From Acanthamoeba lenticulata (lineage: Eukaryota > Discosea > Longamoebia > Acanthamoebidae): 23,610 bases of DNA. A program made the translations under genes and the position numbers. The stretch's first letter is position 1. Every line of letters starts with the position of its first letter. The notes beneath the pieces were generated by a model. It worked only from the letters and a program-made list of their open reading frames with translations, did no database searches and was not told the origin of the DNA. This document shows, in pieces, positions 17,601 to 23,491 of this stretch. Where the stretch lies: the NCBI GenBank assembly GCA_002179805.1, contig NAVB01001867.1, forward strand, positions 1 through 23,610, written 5' to 3'.

Positions 17601-18963
17601 TCACAGCGAGGGCGATGCCGACGTAGGAGGTCTCGTTGGCGCTGTTGACGCAGCGGAACAGAGCCTCGCTGCTGGCGCCCATGCCCCGAACGCGCACCGA
17701 CGCGTTTTGGAGGCTCGTGCTGCCTGTGTCGACAAAGGGCAGCTCTACGGCGATGTCCACGCTGAGCGTCCCACGCAGGGACGCGGGGACCAGGACCGGA
17801 GCCGGGCACAGGTCGGCCGCTCGGCCGCTTGACTCGATCGACGCCTCCACGAGTTGCTCGAGGGCGGCCACGAAGGGCAGGCCGACGCACTCGGCTCCTA
17901 CGCACTCGGCCCGAGTCTGCAGCACGACGCCCGCAGAGGCCGCGGCCGAGGTCTCATTGGACGGCCAGACGCGGCCGCGGGCGGCTGAGGCCTCGGTCAC
18001 GGGCGTGAAGGAGGACGAGTTGAGGAAGGCGCCGCGGAAGCTCACGCCGACGAGCGCCGACGGGGCAGTGTCAAAGAGTACTTGGCGCAGCGCCGGGCTG
18101 CCTGCGATCTCGCGCACGGAGGCGGCCACATCGGTGAGTTGGGCCGCGACGCTGTTGCTCACCAGCGGGGCGTCGGTGAGCACGGCCGGCTGCGTTCCGT
18201 CGAATAGGTCGCCGTCAAGCAAGTTGAGGCCCGATGCGTTGTTGACTTGCGGTGAGACCAGGCGGCCGTGCCACCAGGCTGGAAGGCTGGCCGCACCGTT
18301 TAGCGGGAGGCCCGTGAGCGTCTTGTACACAAAGCCAACGACGTTGGCTGGTGGATAGCCTGGCATGGCGGCGGTCAGCCTGAACTCGAGGGTAATGTTG
18401 AGCAACTCCAGCGTCAGGCCGTCGCTGGACAGGCGCGCCGCCACTGACCGCCGCAAGTGACCATTGGAGGAGTTGAGGCCTCGCGACACGGCAAAGTCGC
18501 TGGTGAGGAGAAGCGAGGCAGCAGACTGCCAGCCAGAGTCAGCAAAGGAGAATGAGGCGCCTTTGTTGTTGGCACAGGCCTGGCGAGCCCAGGCGAGGTT
18601 GTTCCATCCGTTGCCGGACAGACCGTCTGGCTGGGGTAACGAGTCTGGTCGGTAGGCGCACAAACATGCGAAGGCGCGTGGCATCAGCACAACCACAAAT
18701 TTGTGCTTGTCTAAAACAGGCCAACCCGGTCCACGCAGACGGGCACAAGAACGAAAACGACAGGAAGACGAAGGGAGGGGGGGGGACAAGGATGAGGAAC
18801 GAAGAGGGGGAGGATGATTACTTGTGTGGTAGTTCACGACGGCGCACAGAGGCGGAATGGATGCAGCAGACACCTCGGCCTGCTGGCATAGGACGAGCAG
18901 GACGAGGAGGGCAAAGAAGACAGCCTGCGCACCAGGCCGCTTGACGCTTTGCCGAGCCGCCAT
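5614..18963 (-). CDS. Giant secreted/surface multipass membrane protein with EF-hand and RTX-like calcium motifs
   Basis: Exon 1 (18963-18822) encodes a signal peptide (about residues 1-34, hydrophobic core AVFFALLVLLVL, likely cut near VSA-A). A 111-bp intron (18821-18711) leads into one 13.1-kb exon, giving about 4,412 residues. The ectodomain of about 4,050 residues is rich in beta-strand-like segments and N-x-S/T sequons, with recurring amphipathic stretches that lack a strict repeat. Near residue 2,490 is the canonical EF-hand loop DVDNDGWVTFNE. Near 2,845-2,870 are GGEADDLFVV and SGGAGVDAVQV, resembling single RTX/hemolysin-type calcium nonapeptides. From about 4,057, 8-9 hydrophobic segments (plus-strand span about 5770-6680) precede a polar tail ending TEEDLDRL. 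I do not recognise a named family. Calcium-dependent adhesion or surface scaffolding is an inference from architecture; nothing shows an enzyme site. Confidence 0.85.
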   Translation of the reverse strand: MAARQSVKRPGAQAVFFALLVLLVLCQQAEVSAASIPPLCAVVNYHTSNHPPPLRSSSLSPPLPSSSCRFRSCARLRGPGWPVLDKHKFVVVLMPRAFACLCAYRPDSLPQPDGLSGNGWNNLAWARQACANNKGASFSFADSGWQSAASLLLTSDFAVSRGLNSSNGHLRRSVAARLSSDGLTLELLNITLEFRLTAAMPGYPPANVVGFVYKTLTGLPLNGAASLPAWWHGRLVSPQVNNASGLNLLDGDLFDGTQPAVLTDAPLVSNSVAAQLTDVAASVREIAGSPALRQVLFDTAPSALVGVSFRGAFLNSSSFTPVTEASAARGRVWPSNETSAAASAGVVLQTRAECVGAECVGLPFVAALEQLVEASIESSGRAADLCPAPVLVPASLRGTLSVDIAVELPFVDTGSTSLQNASVRVRGMGASSEALFRCVNSANETSYVGIALAVTAPLSESEAAWPLTALSDPRTSAGLLRAIPLTTRGYMAATLRAPKGEVWSVVPADLYGPMGGGLVLSDSLVATADDLQARAAALFTGARRGLVTAIEPLDRLIEQLFPADGTAIAELVGAYLDQTLQPTLLGFLYFHADPLADQLQVFVAVNSSAEVVFHVDVALPAGSPLQADGDRNTSATVVTQANAALSALGKAVQTKFGGKTTSHVVPRLASDLSNARVELAGFVTGAVTFRFAGAKETWTGEMQLTASGLRASAVASAVANFASTSDPLFSGATITCDLGLGLSSTGPATIVADVNPDLREAVGATAGLTLEGRLAEDGGLRNVTALAFWLQNIAENIAQTQWARDVARPFTNVDFGRLSASSRLADVVAALALDLAGGSDHAGFDGWALAEHVRELVLAHVVGDPTVVVRAHVVPMVAAQALDVAIVVHSQQRAQLGSAGTAWDTVAGTARLPIPLALTTRLRFTCSTTSAAFVEFTVRGGGALLGWRIPFNYYMLSGAVRSGEASIDVDLPAVGAALALDMNVTTEQQQQLELPGLRASIASANLVDQRTPPALAVTGLGPAAGGPTVTATRVASALTEALLPSLPQAFTGPLNIAVPPLKKPLGEVTAFGDFVAAVKPWLSSTATLSASTAAASRWLAQSAVFCTGIGQPTPLAFNVTLNNGQPVRCAAAAPLAPASLDGLRAGVQAMLEVCGLGAYLTARVVDYTQQPSGGRECGVVGLLPAVGGLVWSFALVNDTPASSAYNVSFGPASYITSPKPAFATWPDLARLMAAVFAYEDDHGAEWTTVESSLVVPAELAAYFPARLPAVAVRVNASQTARDRPFELAAQMAAANGTLQLRSLVDKGVGSVRSALSASLVTVFGAPMRGNVSLTTNFDGVTTHANTTLVPSAPNNTFTLVLGAQVLATTKNTNATRPVAVNLRQVIRLPPGKLLRSALLEDLLPQVDAALRPMLSVTVVPRDDLVNPVEQLRFDLGRHQRSDGQWALPTALGFVATSGLPAIANATNAPSQSVIFAHNVSMTLATDVQSAEPTAVRGRLRASNNGSAEGRIGILAFASEQHVVRSRVEVTLAARSAFQTLAGLFPSRDAFFGQFSVGLALDTAATVADLRLTDLAHVEPGLVPDVTFAQTGQHAVVSLDGLRNLTAADGPLAAWQASFNGSAQAVDVFGRLLHTNHSVCGWVGLATNVSRDVVAQPAAARSLPLAQTSFGALLADGLVNPLAELQASVCAKGTEPFSLATFCRVVQGAFGGPATTCANASLTSAGFTIDLVVAPFNRSYVDRLRLDTPALFDDAANTPAGLGTRGDLALSAQFDFRLRLFARFNPAEARTPVSLVLDPAGTRFTARAGFNVGGSLRLYFGPLALDLLQAHAWLGNPAEVVVHLKPDDDANDRATVASTAQLVISGGAGFAGVIGFSPSVQCALAVGVPDLQAYLADGQRPAASELGCGKGFGQELLAALHKQTLSTYLTTRFLAQYEDGFVQFVDRLFGKDGGLGQAGGPALPLVGKTLTALVSDSVGLVSGAEAMNRLMAAVNEVAKYVLELDTFQQSADLQALEQLVLELFTEVLCHELKDVLVGCPAVPNATDPEFVWPLHFHGALARPLPGVSFSLGVHGYAELDFDCSAELAMAWDLYLVMAFNFTNGLEFRFERSPVFEADVELEVDAGCGLSGTVGWIGADIVLEQPRLLEAKLSVDPAFDVALSVEAQLLGKAELGMGGELAERMLHLKDPLDALPHWQATLNLTWAWDLGDGDAHDQDALIPRFEVLNPSFCVGRLLTHVISTTVSESIGRLLKPLEPVMGPVGTLLKPIPGLSDVFGKDLSLMELLNFACKLADECELDGVIEALKVFVEIYNMMNELEKITTELGDEGCNVVQLMRGFLIDFRLEDPFAEPHGAEPEPSLLFKGELNNKKQLKESVQSFYASVSVTGGFGIKLYVWDHLERDLVRALVGRDFALVGVTLPDVMLYVGAEWEIPIPALPIVSVVLGINARLGLSVGGVALMYSGLADAYKTGSPGVIFGALAMPTRNDDGSQRWPVQATIGFKGGVGVEILVFRGEVYVVITLEGDAAFVDVDNDGWVTFNEIAYLVRLNGLGGAIRLRLELYAGVGIKIEICLNFIFFSKCWDIFSVEFGVRWPLYDSADKTFGSIASPAGAQTSINLALLGFDVPVLGCDSCLDDEFGGGMLARAADETDLTYSIYEKPSAGLTVDFRPRGVSVADSAPHLSRTGLPAGQAVTSFGDPGSGSPFTWAVGYVGQAVVVLPDRPTAHLQFLVGEYPRVQAVTVSARAVSPDTAPGVTLGAQCGGLHLAKPTTGVAYAVWGLACPATIETMVTNNVSLAGPVAAYGPHALTLQGEAWRVASAITATRYTIGGGTLVAADGGAAAQVALPAAYRTLVVSGDLGRPSNYTLTDVRPGVAASITGGEADDLFVVTDMQRLEGNTVLSGGAGVDAVQVSILARPGAGLEAMLAPTWLVVAYEDKANATRTLRHNGIEQRTYVVQGAPDARANVTLLAPDRDDSVVVIARGAAGGTIAQRITGCNGLSEVRYSFENGGDHELRIGDHQRVSDMRCTVWLAAVPAGNVPQNVRVVIEAAAETRPLQYDVQQNAILIYDAAGDGSFFHLMFDSINHVHIQFGTGGTVLRMAEGTAGTDFFFEFPDNASSASNVTNAVRIAATNSAVLLAGHITSVDVGPEQTPVVSVDPLQAILAPIAIAQRPTSQPVVVVRLASGTGAAAPAQHFYLDDGCLAALDGPQGRAPVRLTGARVSAWLCGQMVAHGLPNAATTVCSSPCPVAYAGPVNISIATGWADDSFFGAGVAQAVVVDVRLGPGADNATWFAVPAAAGAGRATARFDLGRGTDRLVLASPVRNVSVLLGDDADVDQVAFYAGGLPLPPSLNGNVVAPVGPDGAALTLAQVHLQDMLFLYGGEPEASAANVASPLPLVTDDRPEVTINVTLPGQVVNVDAHSGLRYRVVGSAPSAVVNLNGQGRPEPPFPAASDWEVVVDVLPSVALMVNMYAVPGAHSTAIMTVPSSSSPEPPQAVSVASMTPAGLCGIVVGLLEVRTTGLDHLMLDAQRPVAVHVDGTAGADLVLLTPAVVADEVSTVFLARVDNTTLVTNATLTITASALLANRTIVATGIRAEVAVAGYTLPGGSSFLDGCLQLGATGFVPSTPFSAWFADALAQAGVANTSAALPCSLYGLGLTSLNLTADALRVRGLGFDRAARRLRLQKIPAEVQLEDEPHISPHWAQTTVAGPTLTVDDRFALDLEAGGVLTVTSPVFGPANVSAIDLYGPEPSGPLAMLAWRFGAPAANTTAAAASNSTTVAGATLALQAAALDVRIHSESLLEPRHMPLVRLHGPLELTTLLHNATNGTSREVRLDPAALTVYEVAIPTVDPPHNNGSANATASASIERRVDKNDDVRRQPLVLVEWLPASAGMALPGLVVNMTDGINQVTINGSAAAYNRPVVVVGEAASAALSPVGQSLDDAGGPAVDLRRTNGIRAYLSTQFLWPLPADDENNQNYCLQPGEQVTRNTWLWLDVRQVPWLEPDLACRPDDALARCVKARFAELDLTSSHRLRVVLPLAPLVDFVAVPAHNNTSANATNGHSKVHAPAFTLFVEPATGVAGHALAMAAPSERDYAVAVLVLYGILVAFGLGWWVITGSVVPAAWGPMVVTAALAGLLEPDTTWDPRVVTLVDAAHWMAASFLSGCGPMGTFHVSVLAAFLGLGAVLLASVFLPNRWGLAAPARRAATALALAALPFVIAQAPAADGQSLWWSVLTGFVGLFGGLAVVSFLFHSFAALPNPSRRLPALVPAALLVLVVAAMAALTRLRYADDDVLSDSVLFGLVVAAVVVDGLASLSAMLLLTSLIRGWWRRASPGVVAVVTAAVSTGCGLAFVFTLDHSLGAVPLAMWFVWALLPVVATLFLVCLPCPVIQPRTFGVADLSVPAADNTVPLLDEAALRESSYVPPPMGSINGGGVATEEDLDRL
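18711..18821 (-). other. Sole intron of the giant gene, in frame with no stop
   Basis: Donor CACACAA|GTAATC at 18821 and acceptor CCTGTTTTAG at 18711, with a long C-rich pyrimidine tract. The length is 111 bp (37 codons) and stop-free, so the reading frame runs through it. Splicing joins NYHT to NKHKFVVVLMPRAF and removes a Pro/Ser/Arg-rich stretch unlike the rest of the protein. Confidence 0.7.
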
Positions 18964-19224
18964 ATGCTGCGTGTTGTGACTGAGCTCAGAGGAGGAAGGA
19001 GGCGAATGAAGGGAGTCGAGGGAGTCCAGAGCTAAAAGTGCGTCCTTGGCACTATTGCGCCGTTAGCTGATTGGCTCATTGATAATTCGATATCAGACTG
19101 CAGCCCTCTCCGAACTTTCCTTCTTGGTAATGAAGGAGAAGCCCTGCGTGAGCCCTATGCCACACCCGAGAGCCTCTTCTTGAGACCGCTCAAGTTCGCG
19201 GCGAACAGAGACCCACCTTCAAGG
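18964..19224. promoter_or_regulatory. Divergent intergenic region between the giant gene and the Nudix gene
   Basis: 261 bp separate the two start codons, so both 5' UTRs and promoters must fit here. An ATTGG (inverted CCAAT box) is at 19070-19074. A short upstream reading frame (ATG near 19130, stop near 19180) precedes the Nudix start. No clear TATA element was seen, and no coding sequence of note. Confidence 0.35.
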
Positions 19225-20599
19225 ATGAATGAAGCTGCTAACCAGAACTTCCAGGAAGTACGAAAAAAATAAAATTGAATTTTAAATTGACTTTTAACAC
19301 GTAGCTACAGATGGAGAACACCACTAAAGTGTTGGCGGCGAAGGTGGACTTCTACAACGGCGTGACTGTGGATTCCGCCTCTCTGCCTCAGGATGCCGCC
19401 CTCTTTGAATCCATCCTCACCGGTGCATTTCCCCCATTTCGGCAAGATTATGATGCTTCATTTGTTTTTTATTGACTCATCCACAAACAACAGCGTCGCT
19501 GGCGCAATGGAAGCAAGACGGCAAGCGCGGCGTGTGGTTGGGCATCCCCATCGGGCTCTCCCACCATATCCCCGTCGCCGTGAAGGTACGTTGCCCTCTC
19601 TGCAAGTCGCACCGCTACAGTCTGAAGTCGTCGCCCTCCTCACGGCGTATGTTGCTGTGTCCTTCCACGGCCCCACAGCTCGGCTTCACCTTCCACTCGG
19701 CCGAGCCCACGTCGGTGATGATGACCCACTGGCTGCCCGACGACGAGGCCTGTCTCCTGCCCGACGGCGCCTCGCACACGGTGGGTATCGGCGGCTTCGT
19801 CTACCACGCCGCGCGCCGCGAGGTCCTCGTCGTGCGCGAGAAGTTCGATCCGGCCGGCCGAGCGTCGCCCTTCAAGCTGCCCGGCGGCTACGTCAAGGCC
19901 GGTGCGTATTTGCTATTTCTTCTTTTAATTTTATTTTTATTTATTTATTATCTGATAAACTTTGCCGACAGGTGAGGCCTTGGGCTTGGCGGCCGAGCGC
20001 GAGGTCGAGGAGGAGACCGGGGTCAAGGCCCGATTCAAGGGCATTCTCACTTTCCGGTGCGTGCTCGACCCTCTGCGTTGCGTTGTGCTGCTTTTCGGAT
20101 ATCGGAAACTGATGGTCATGTCATCCGTGGTGGCTGATTGGCAGGCACATGCACCCGCACCTGTTCTCCAACTCGGACATTTACTTCGTGGCCATGCTCG
20201 AGTACGCGCGTGCATGTTGTGTCCACATGCGTGTGGCGGTTGAATTCAATCTGACGGCAAGACACGACTATGCTCCAGGCCGCTGACCTTTGAGTTCTCT
20301 CGGCAAGAGGAGGAGATCGCTGAAGTCAAGTGGATGCCGGTGCGGCCTCCATCCTCCTCTCTTGAGTTTCGCCACCGACTCCGTCAGCTGACGCTCGGCC
20401 GCCTGTACAGATCGACGAGTACCGCACGCACCCGAGTGTGAACGCGGTCAACCAGCGGATTGCCAACCTGTTTGTGGAGTCGCTGGAGCAGGGGTGGCCA
20501 GCGCTTGGGCTCGAGGTCATCGAGACCACCAGCGACTGGATGCGGGCCAAGACCTTCCACGACCTCTACACCATCCGCAAGCGTGAGGCTGATAATTAA
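19225..20599 (+). CDS. Nudix hydrolase, NUDT6/plant NUDT-like
   Basis: Exons: 19225-19257, 19311-19422, 19494-19585, 19679-19901, 19972-20056, 20145-20201, 20279-20339, 20411-20599 (TAA). All phases match, giving 283 residues, near the size of plant AtNUDT2-type and human NUDT6 proteins. The pre-Nudix N-domain has the family pattern GKRGVWLGIPI...IPVAVK. A complete Nudix box, G-x5-E-x7-REVEEETGV, lies at about residues 149-171, with the catalytic/metal-binding Glu residues intact. Plant relatives hydrolyse ADP-ribose, NADH or related nucleoside diphosphate derivatives; the substrate here cannot be told from sequence. No signal peptide is seen, so it is probably cytosolic. The 11-codon first exon (MNEAANQNFQE) is in frame with the second, but the ATG at 19311 (272 residues) is an equally possible start. 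Confidence 0.9.
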
Positions 20600-21220
20600 C
20601 AAAAGATTTTATCTCAGATAAAATTGGTAGATTGAAGACACTTTTTGGGTTTTTACTCTTGTCCAGTTTAGTTGGCAAACAGGCAGTGCTGCCGTGTGGT
20701 AGGTTGGGACCTAAGCTTAAATATTCTTAAACAGTTTATTTTTTTGGTTTGATAAAAAGATGTAGTGGTTCACCGACACGGTCCCCCAACTCGGGTCCTA
20801 CACCGTGTGGGATCGTTTCCTAAAGGAACCACCGCAGTACTGCTGCTCTGTGCGTCGGGCTGGGCGGCGGGGCCTCACGCCCTCAAGCACCAGAATGGTA
20901 CTGAGGGACCAGAAACCTTGCCGTGGCGAAGAGCCCCGCAATCTTAGCTTTTTGATCGCCTTTCACAGTGTCGGGCTCCGGCTCTTGTACTTCCGGATTT
21001 TGGAAGCCATTATGGGAGAATAAAACTTGTCTCCGGACTGGGTCTCACCGCCGGTGGTCATGATTGTTCCCATCCTGAGCTCTTGCTGCCTGCCCATGCA
21101 CAGCTAGCTACAGGACCATGTTGTTATGATCAGCACCACAGTTTGAAGACCACCTCCTCGCCGGCCGGTCATTTTCTTACTTCACTTTTCTTGTCCACTT
21201 TTCCTTTGTTTTGGCGCGAG
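20600..21220. other. Intergenic region between the Nudix and CENP-N genes, with a hairpin-rich block
   Basis: No convincing coding sequence. After an AT-rich stretch (20600-20762), a GC-balanced block from about 20764 to 21035 carries several inverted repeats. ACACGGT (20776-20782) pairs with ACCGTGT (20802-20808), TTCC-TAAA-GGAA spans 20817-20828, GCAGTACTGC is at 20834-20843, and CTTCC (20990-20994) pairs with GGAAG (21002-21006). It ends with AATAAA at 21019-21024. It could be a long Nudix 3' UTR, a separate noncoding transcript or promoter sequence. No tRNA, snRNA or SRP RNA signature was recognised. Confidence 0.3.
21019..21024 (+). terminator. Candidate poly(A) signal AATAAA downstream of the Nudix gene
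   Basis: A plus-strand AATAAA about 420 bases past the Nudix stop and about 200 bases before the CENP-N start. It would end a long Nudix 3' UTR or an independent noncoding transcript. No AATAAA occurs closer to the Nudix stop. Confidence 0.3.
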
Positions 21221-23183
21221 ATGGACAGCCGCAAAGGCACATCGAGGGGTGACGATGAGACGCAGCTTTTGTCCTCTCAGCCCACCTTCGCTGCTCTTCG
21301 TAATGCTCTCAAGAGGATTGCATCTGTCAATGAGCTTGCTGCCTTTTTGATTAATCACCTCAAGATCAGCCCCACTATTGCTGATCCTCAACGCGGCAAG
21401 AACCACATCTTGAGTCAATTGAGAACCCACTTGGTACATCTTTCTTATTCATCAGTTCATTTCCTACGGGGTCCGGCCCAACTTTCATTTTGCAGGACGG
21501 CGAAGTTACGCGCGATCAGGTGGCCGCCGCTGATCTGTGCTGTACGTGACGATGCTGATCGAGAGCTTGCTTGCACGTGCTACACGCGCATGGCTAGATG
21601 CTGAGCTCAGTTTTACACATGCAGCGGTTCGGTCGCGGCAGTTTGCATGGTCTGCCCTTAGGCTGACGCCCAGGGACCCGGCCAAGCACGCCTCGCAAGG
21701 CGGAACCGACCCCGAGCAGCTGGCCCAGCGCGTGCGCGACGAGATCGGCCTCTTTGTCTCCAATGTGCGCCACCAGCCCAGCCCATACCGCGACTACACA
21801 CGCCACGGCACTGACTCGATCGAATGCCCGGTACAGCACTTGTGTTGGCAGACGCATGACGAGATGGTGTGGCTGCGAGTGGAAATCGATCACGTGGGCG
21901 TGGCGCGCGGTTCGGCTGAGCAGCTACACCATCGAAAGCCGTCGCAGCACGGTCTCGTGGCCTTCGTGGCCTACTGCCCGCGCTCGTGCGCCCTTTTCAT
22001 GACCCACGTCAAGGCCTCCCTACGCGACATTTTCCTTCATGCTCTCGGTTCGACCTCGCGCATTCTCGTGCGCGCGTGTCGTGAGTCATGAGTCGTGCTG
22101 ACGAGACGTGTCGTGGCCTCAGAAATGGCGCTCGAGTGCAGCATCGAAGTCACCCAGCTGCGCGGCAAGAACCTCCGTACGGGCTGCCATTTTATTTATC
22201 ATTCTTTTTAAACTTTTATTTTATTATTTATTTCAATAAAATGATAATAATAATGTGAATTGTTGTGGTGCGCGAACAGAGGCACTGGTGGAGCTGATGC
22301 TCCACCGGGACAGCCAGGGGGCCTACCGCGACTATCGCGTGACCAACGGCCCGCCGGGGCCGGAGCGGCCACGTGAGGCGGCTGAGCAGCTGCCCGTGGT
22401 GGAGGAGGACGCCGCCGAGCAGCAGAAAACAGAAGAGCACCTGCGCGAGACGTTTGGCGCATCGCCCATGCCCGCGCTCGACCGCATCGACTTCCGGGTT
22501 CGCTTTTCCCTTCTTCCTTCAACTTTCCGTCCGCATTTGCTCGACGTGATCATCAACATCAATGTCATCACCATCACCAACGTCGATGTTGCGCCGGGCG
22601 TGGGAGAGCAGGTTGTGGACGCCTTCCGGGGCGGCTTTAACGTCGGGCCGCGCTTTGAGTGCGCCGTCCGGTTCACCGGCACCAACGTACTCGAGGTCCT
22701 CCTGCCCCGCTTCATGTTGTTGTTGAAGTTGACAACGTTGTTGCTGACGATGACGACACACAGGGGTTGCGACGGCTAGTGCAGCTCGGGATCGCGCAGC
22801 CGCCGCTGCCGCCGCACATGGTCAATCTGCCCTCGCTTTGCCAGAACAGCTTCGACCTCGTGGTGGACCCCGAGAAGGAGAATGAGCAAGTCGAGGACCA
22901 GCAGGAGGAGAAGGAGGATGAAGGTGGAAGACGACGACAACAAAAGAGGAGGCCAAGGGATGGTGTGATGGAAGAAATCGTGAACGAGCAGCCAGCGAAC
23001 CAGAAACGAAGAAGACGAAGAGGGACCGAGGAAGAGGAGGAAGAAGAGAAGCAACGGCGTGATGAGGAGGAAGAAGAAGAGGAGGAGGCGGAGGAGGAAG
23101 TGACGCAGCAGCGACGACCAGAAGCTGTTCGCTCCAAGCCCTACGGCATCGTCCAGATGGGCGAGAAGCGACGTGGGGCTTGA
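21221..23183 (+). CDS. CENPN: CENP-N/Chl4-type inner kinetochore protein
   Basis: Exons: 21221-21433, 21496-21541, 21625-22080, 22123-22176, 22280-22497, 22612-22695, 22764-23183 (TGA). Phases agree, giving 496 residues. Residues 1-90 align in pattern with the pyrin-like N-domain of human CENP-N. The middle has the EMVWLRVEI strand, then FMTHVKASLRDIFLHAL. Residues about 308-385 match the CENP-N C-terminal core: ETFGASPMPALDRIDF, then FECAVRFTGTNVLE, then GLRRLVQLGI followed by PPLPP. Known CENP-N reads CENP-A nucleosomes (L1 loop/DNA) and pairs with CENP-L in the CCAN; fungal Chl4/Mis15 is equivalent. A tail of about 100 residues rich in Glu runs and Arg/Lys, absent from human CENP-N, follows from about 393 and may be disordered or nuclear-targeting. 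The start is the first ATG in frame. Family assignment rests on recalled conserved motifs. Confidence 0.8.
22081..22122 (+). other. 42-bp intron in the CENP-N gene
   Basis: Donor C|GTGAGT and acceptor GGCCTCAG|AA. Splicing is needed because the upstream frame stops at about 22089. The join gives RILVRACQMALECSIEVTQL, matching the CENP-N pattern before its GKxL segment. It is the shortest intron found here and one of the few with a classical GTGAGT donor. Confidence 0.75.
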
Positions 23184-23491
23184 GGCCGACTGTAAATCAA
23201 AAAAAGGCGAAAAAATGAAACTATGTGAGGAATGCGTTTATGAAATTTGGCGGCTCCCTGTTGGGCGCAAGCCAGAAACATGGAGAGGCATTGGAGTTAC
23301 CATAAGAGGTCGCCAGGCAAAAGCCGGGCGGCCACTGTGGGGGAGGGCAATACTCGCACTCTCGGCATCGAATTCAGGTGACCTCAACGACAGTAGGACG
23401 GCAGGATTTGTTCTTGTTTTTCGGTCCAGCCAATCTCGACTCGCAGCTTGCTTGTAGAAATATCCCTCTCGCCGCTTGATCTCAACCAACA
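23184..23491. other. Intergenic region between CENP-N and the START-like gene
   Basis: 308 bp with an A-rich start (about 23198-23220) just after the CENP-N stop. No convincing ORF, RNA gene, AATAAA or TATA element was seen. It must hold the CENP-N 3' end and the promoter of the next gene. Confidence 0.4.

Noticed and set aside
21829..21852. Possible tiny intron (GTACAG...GGCAG) in the CENP-N third exon
   Set aside because: At about 24 bp it is too short to splice, and the frame stays open through it; treated as coding.
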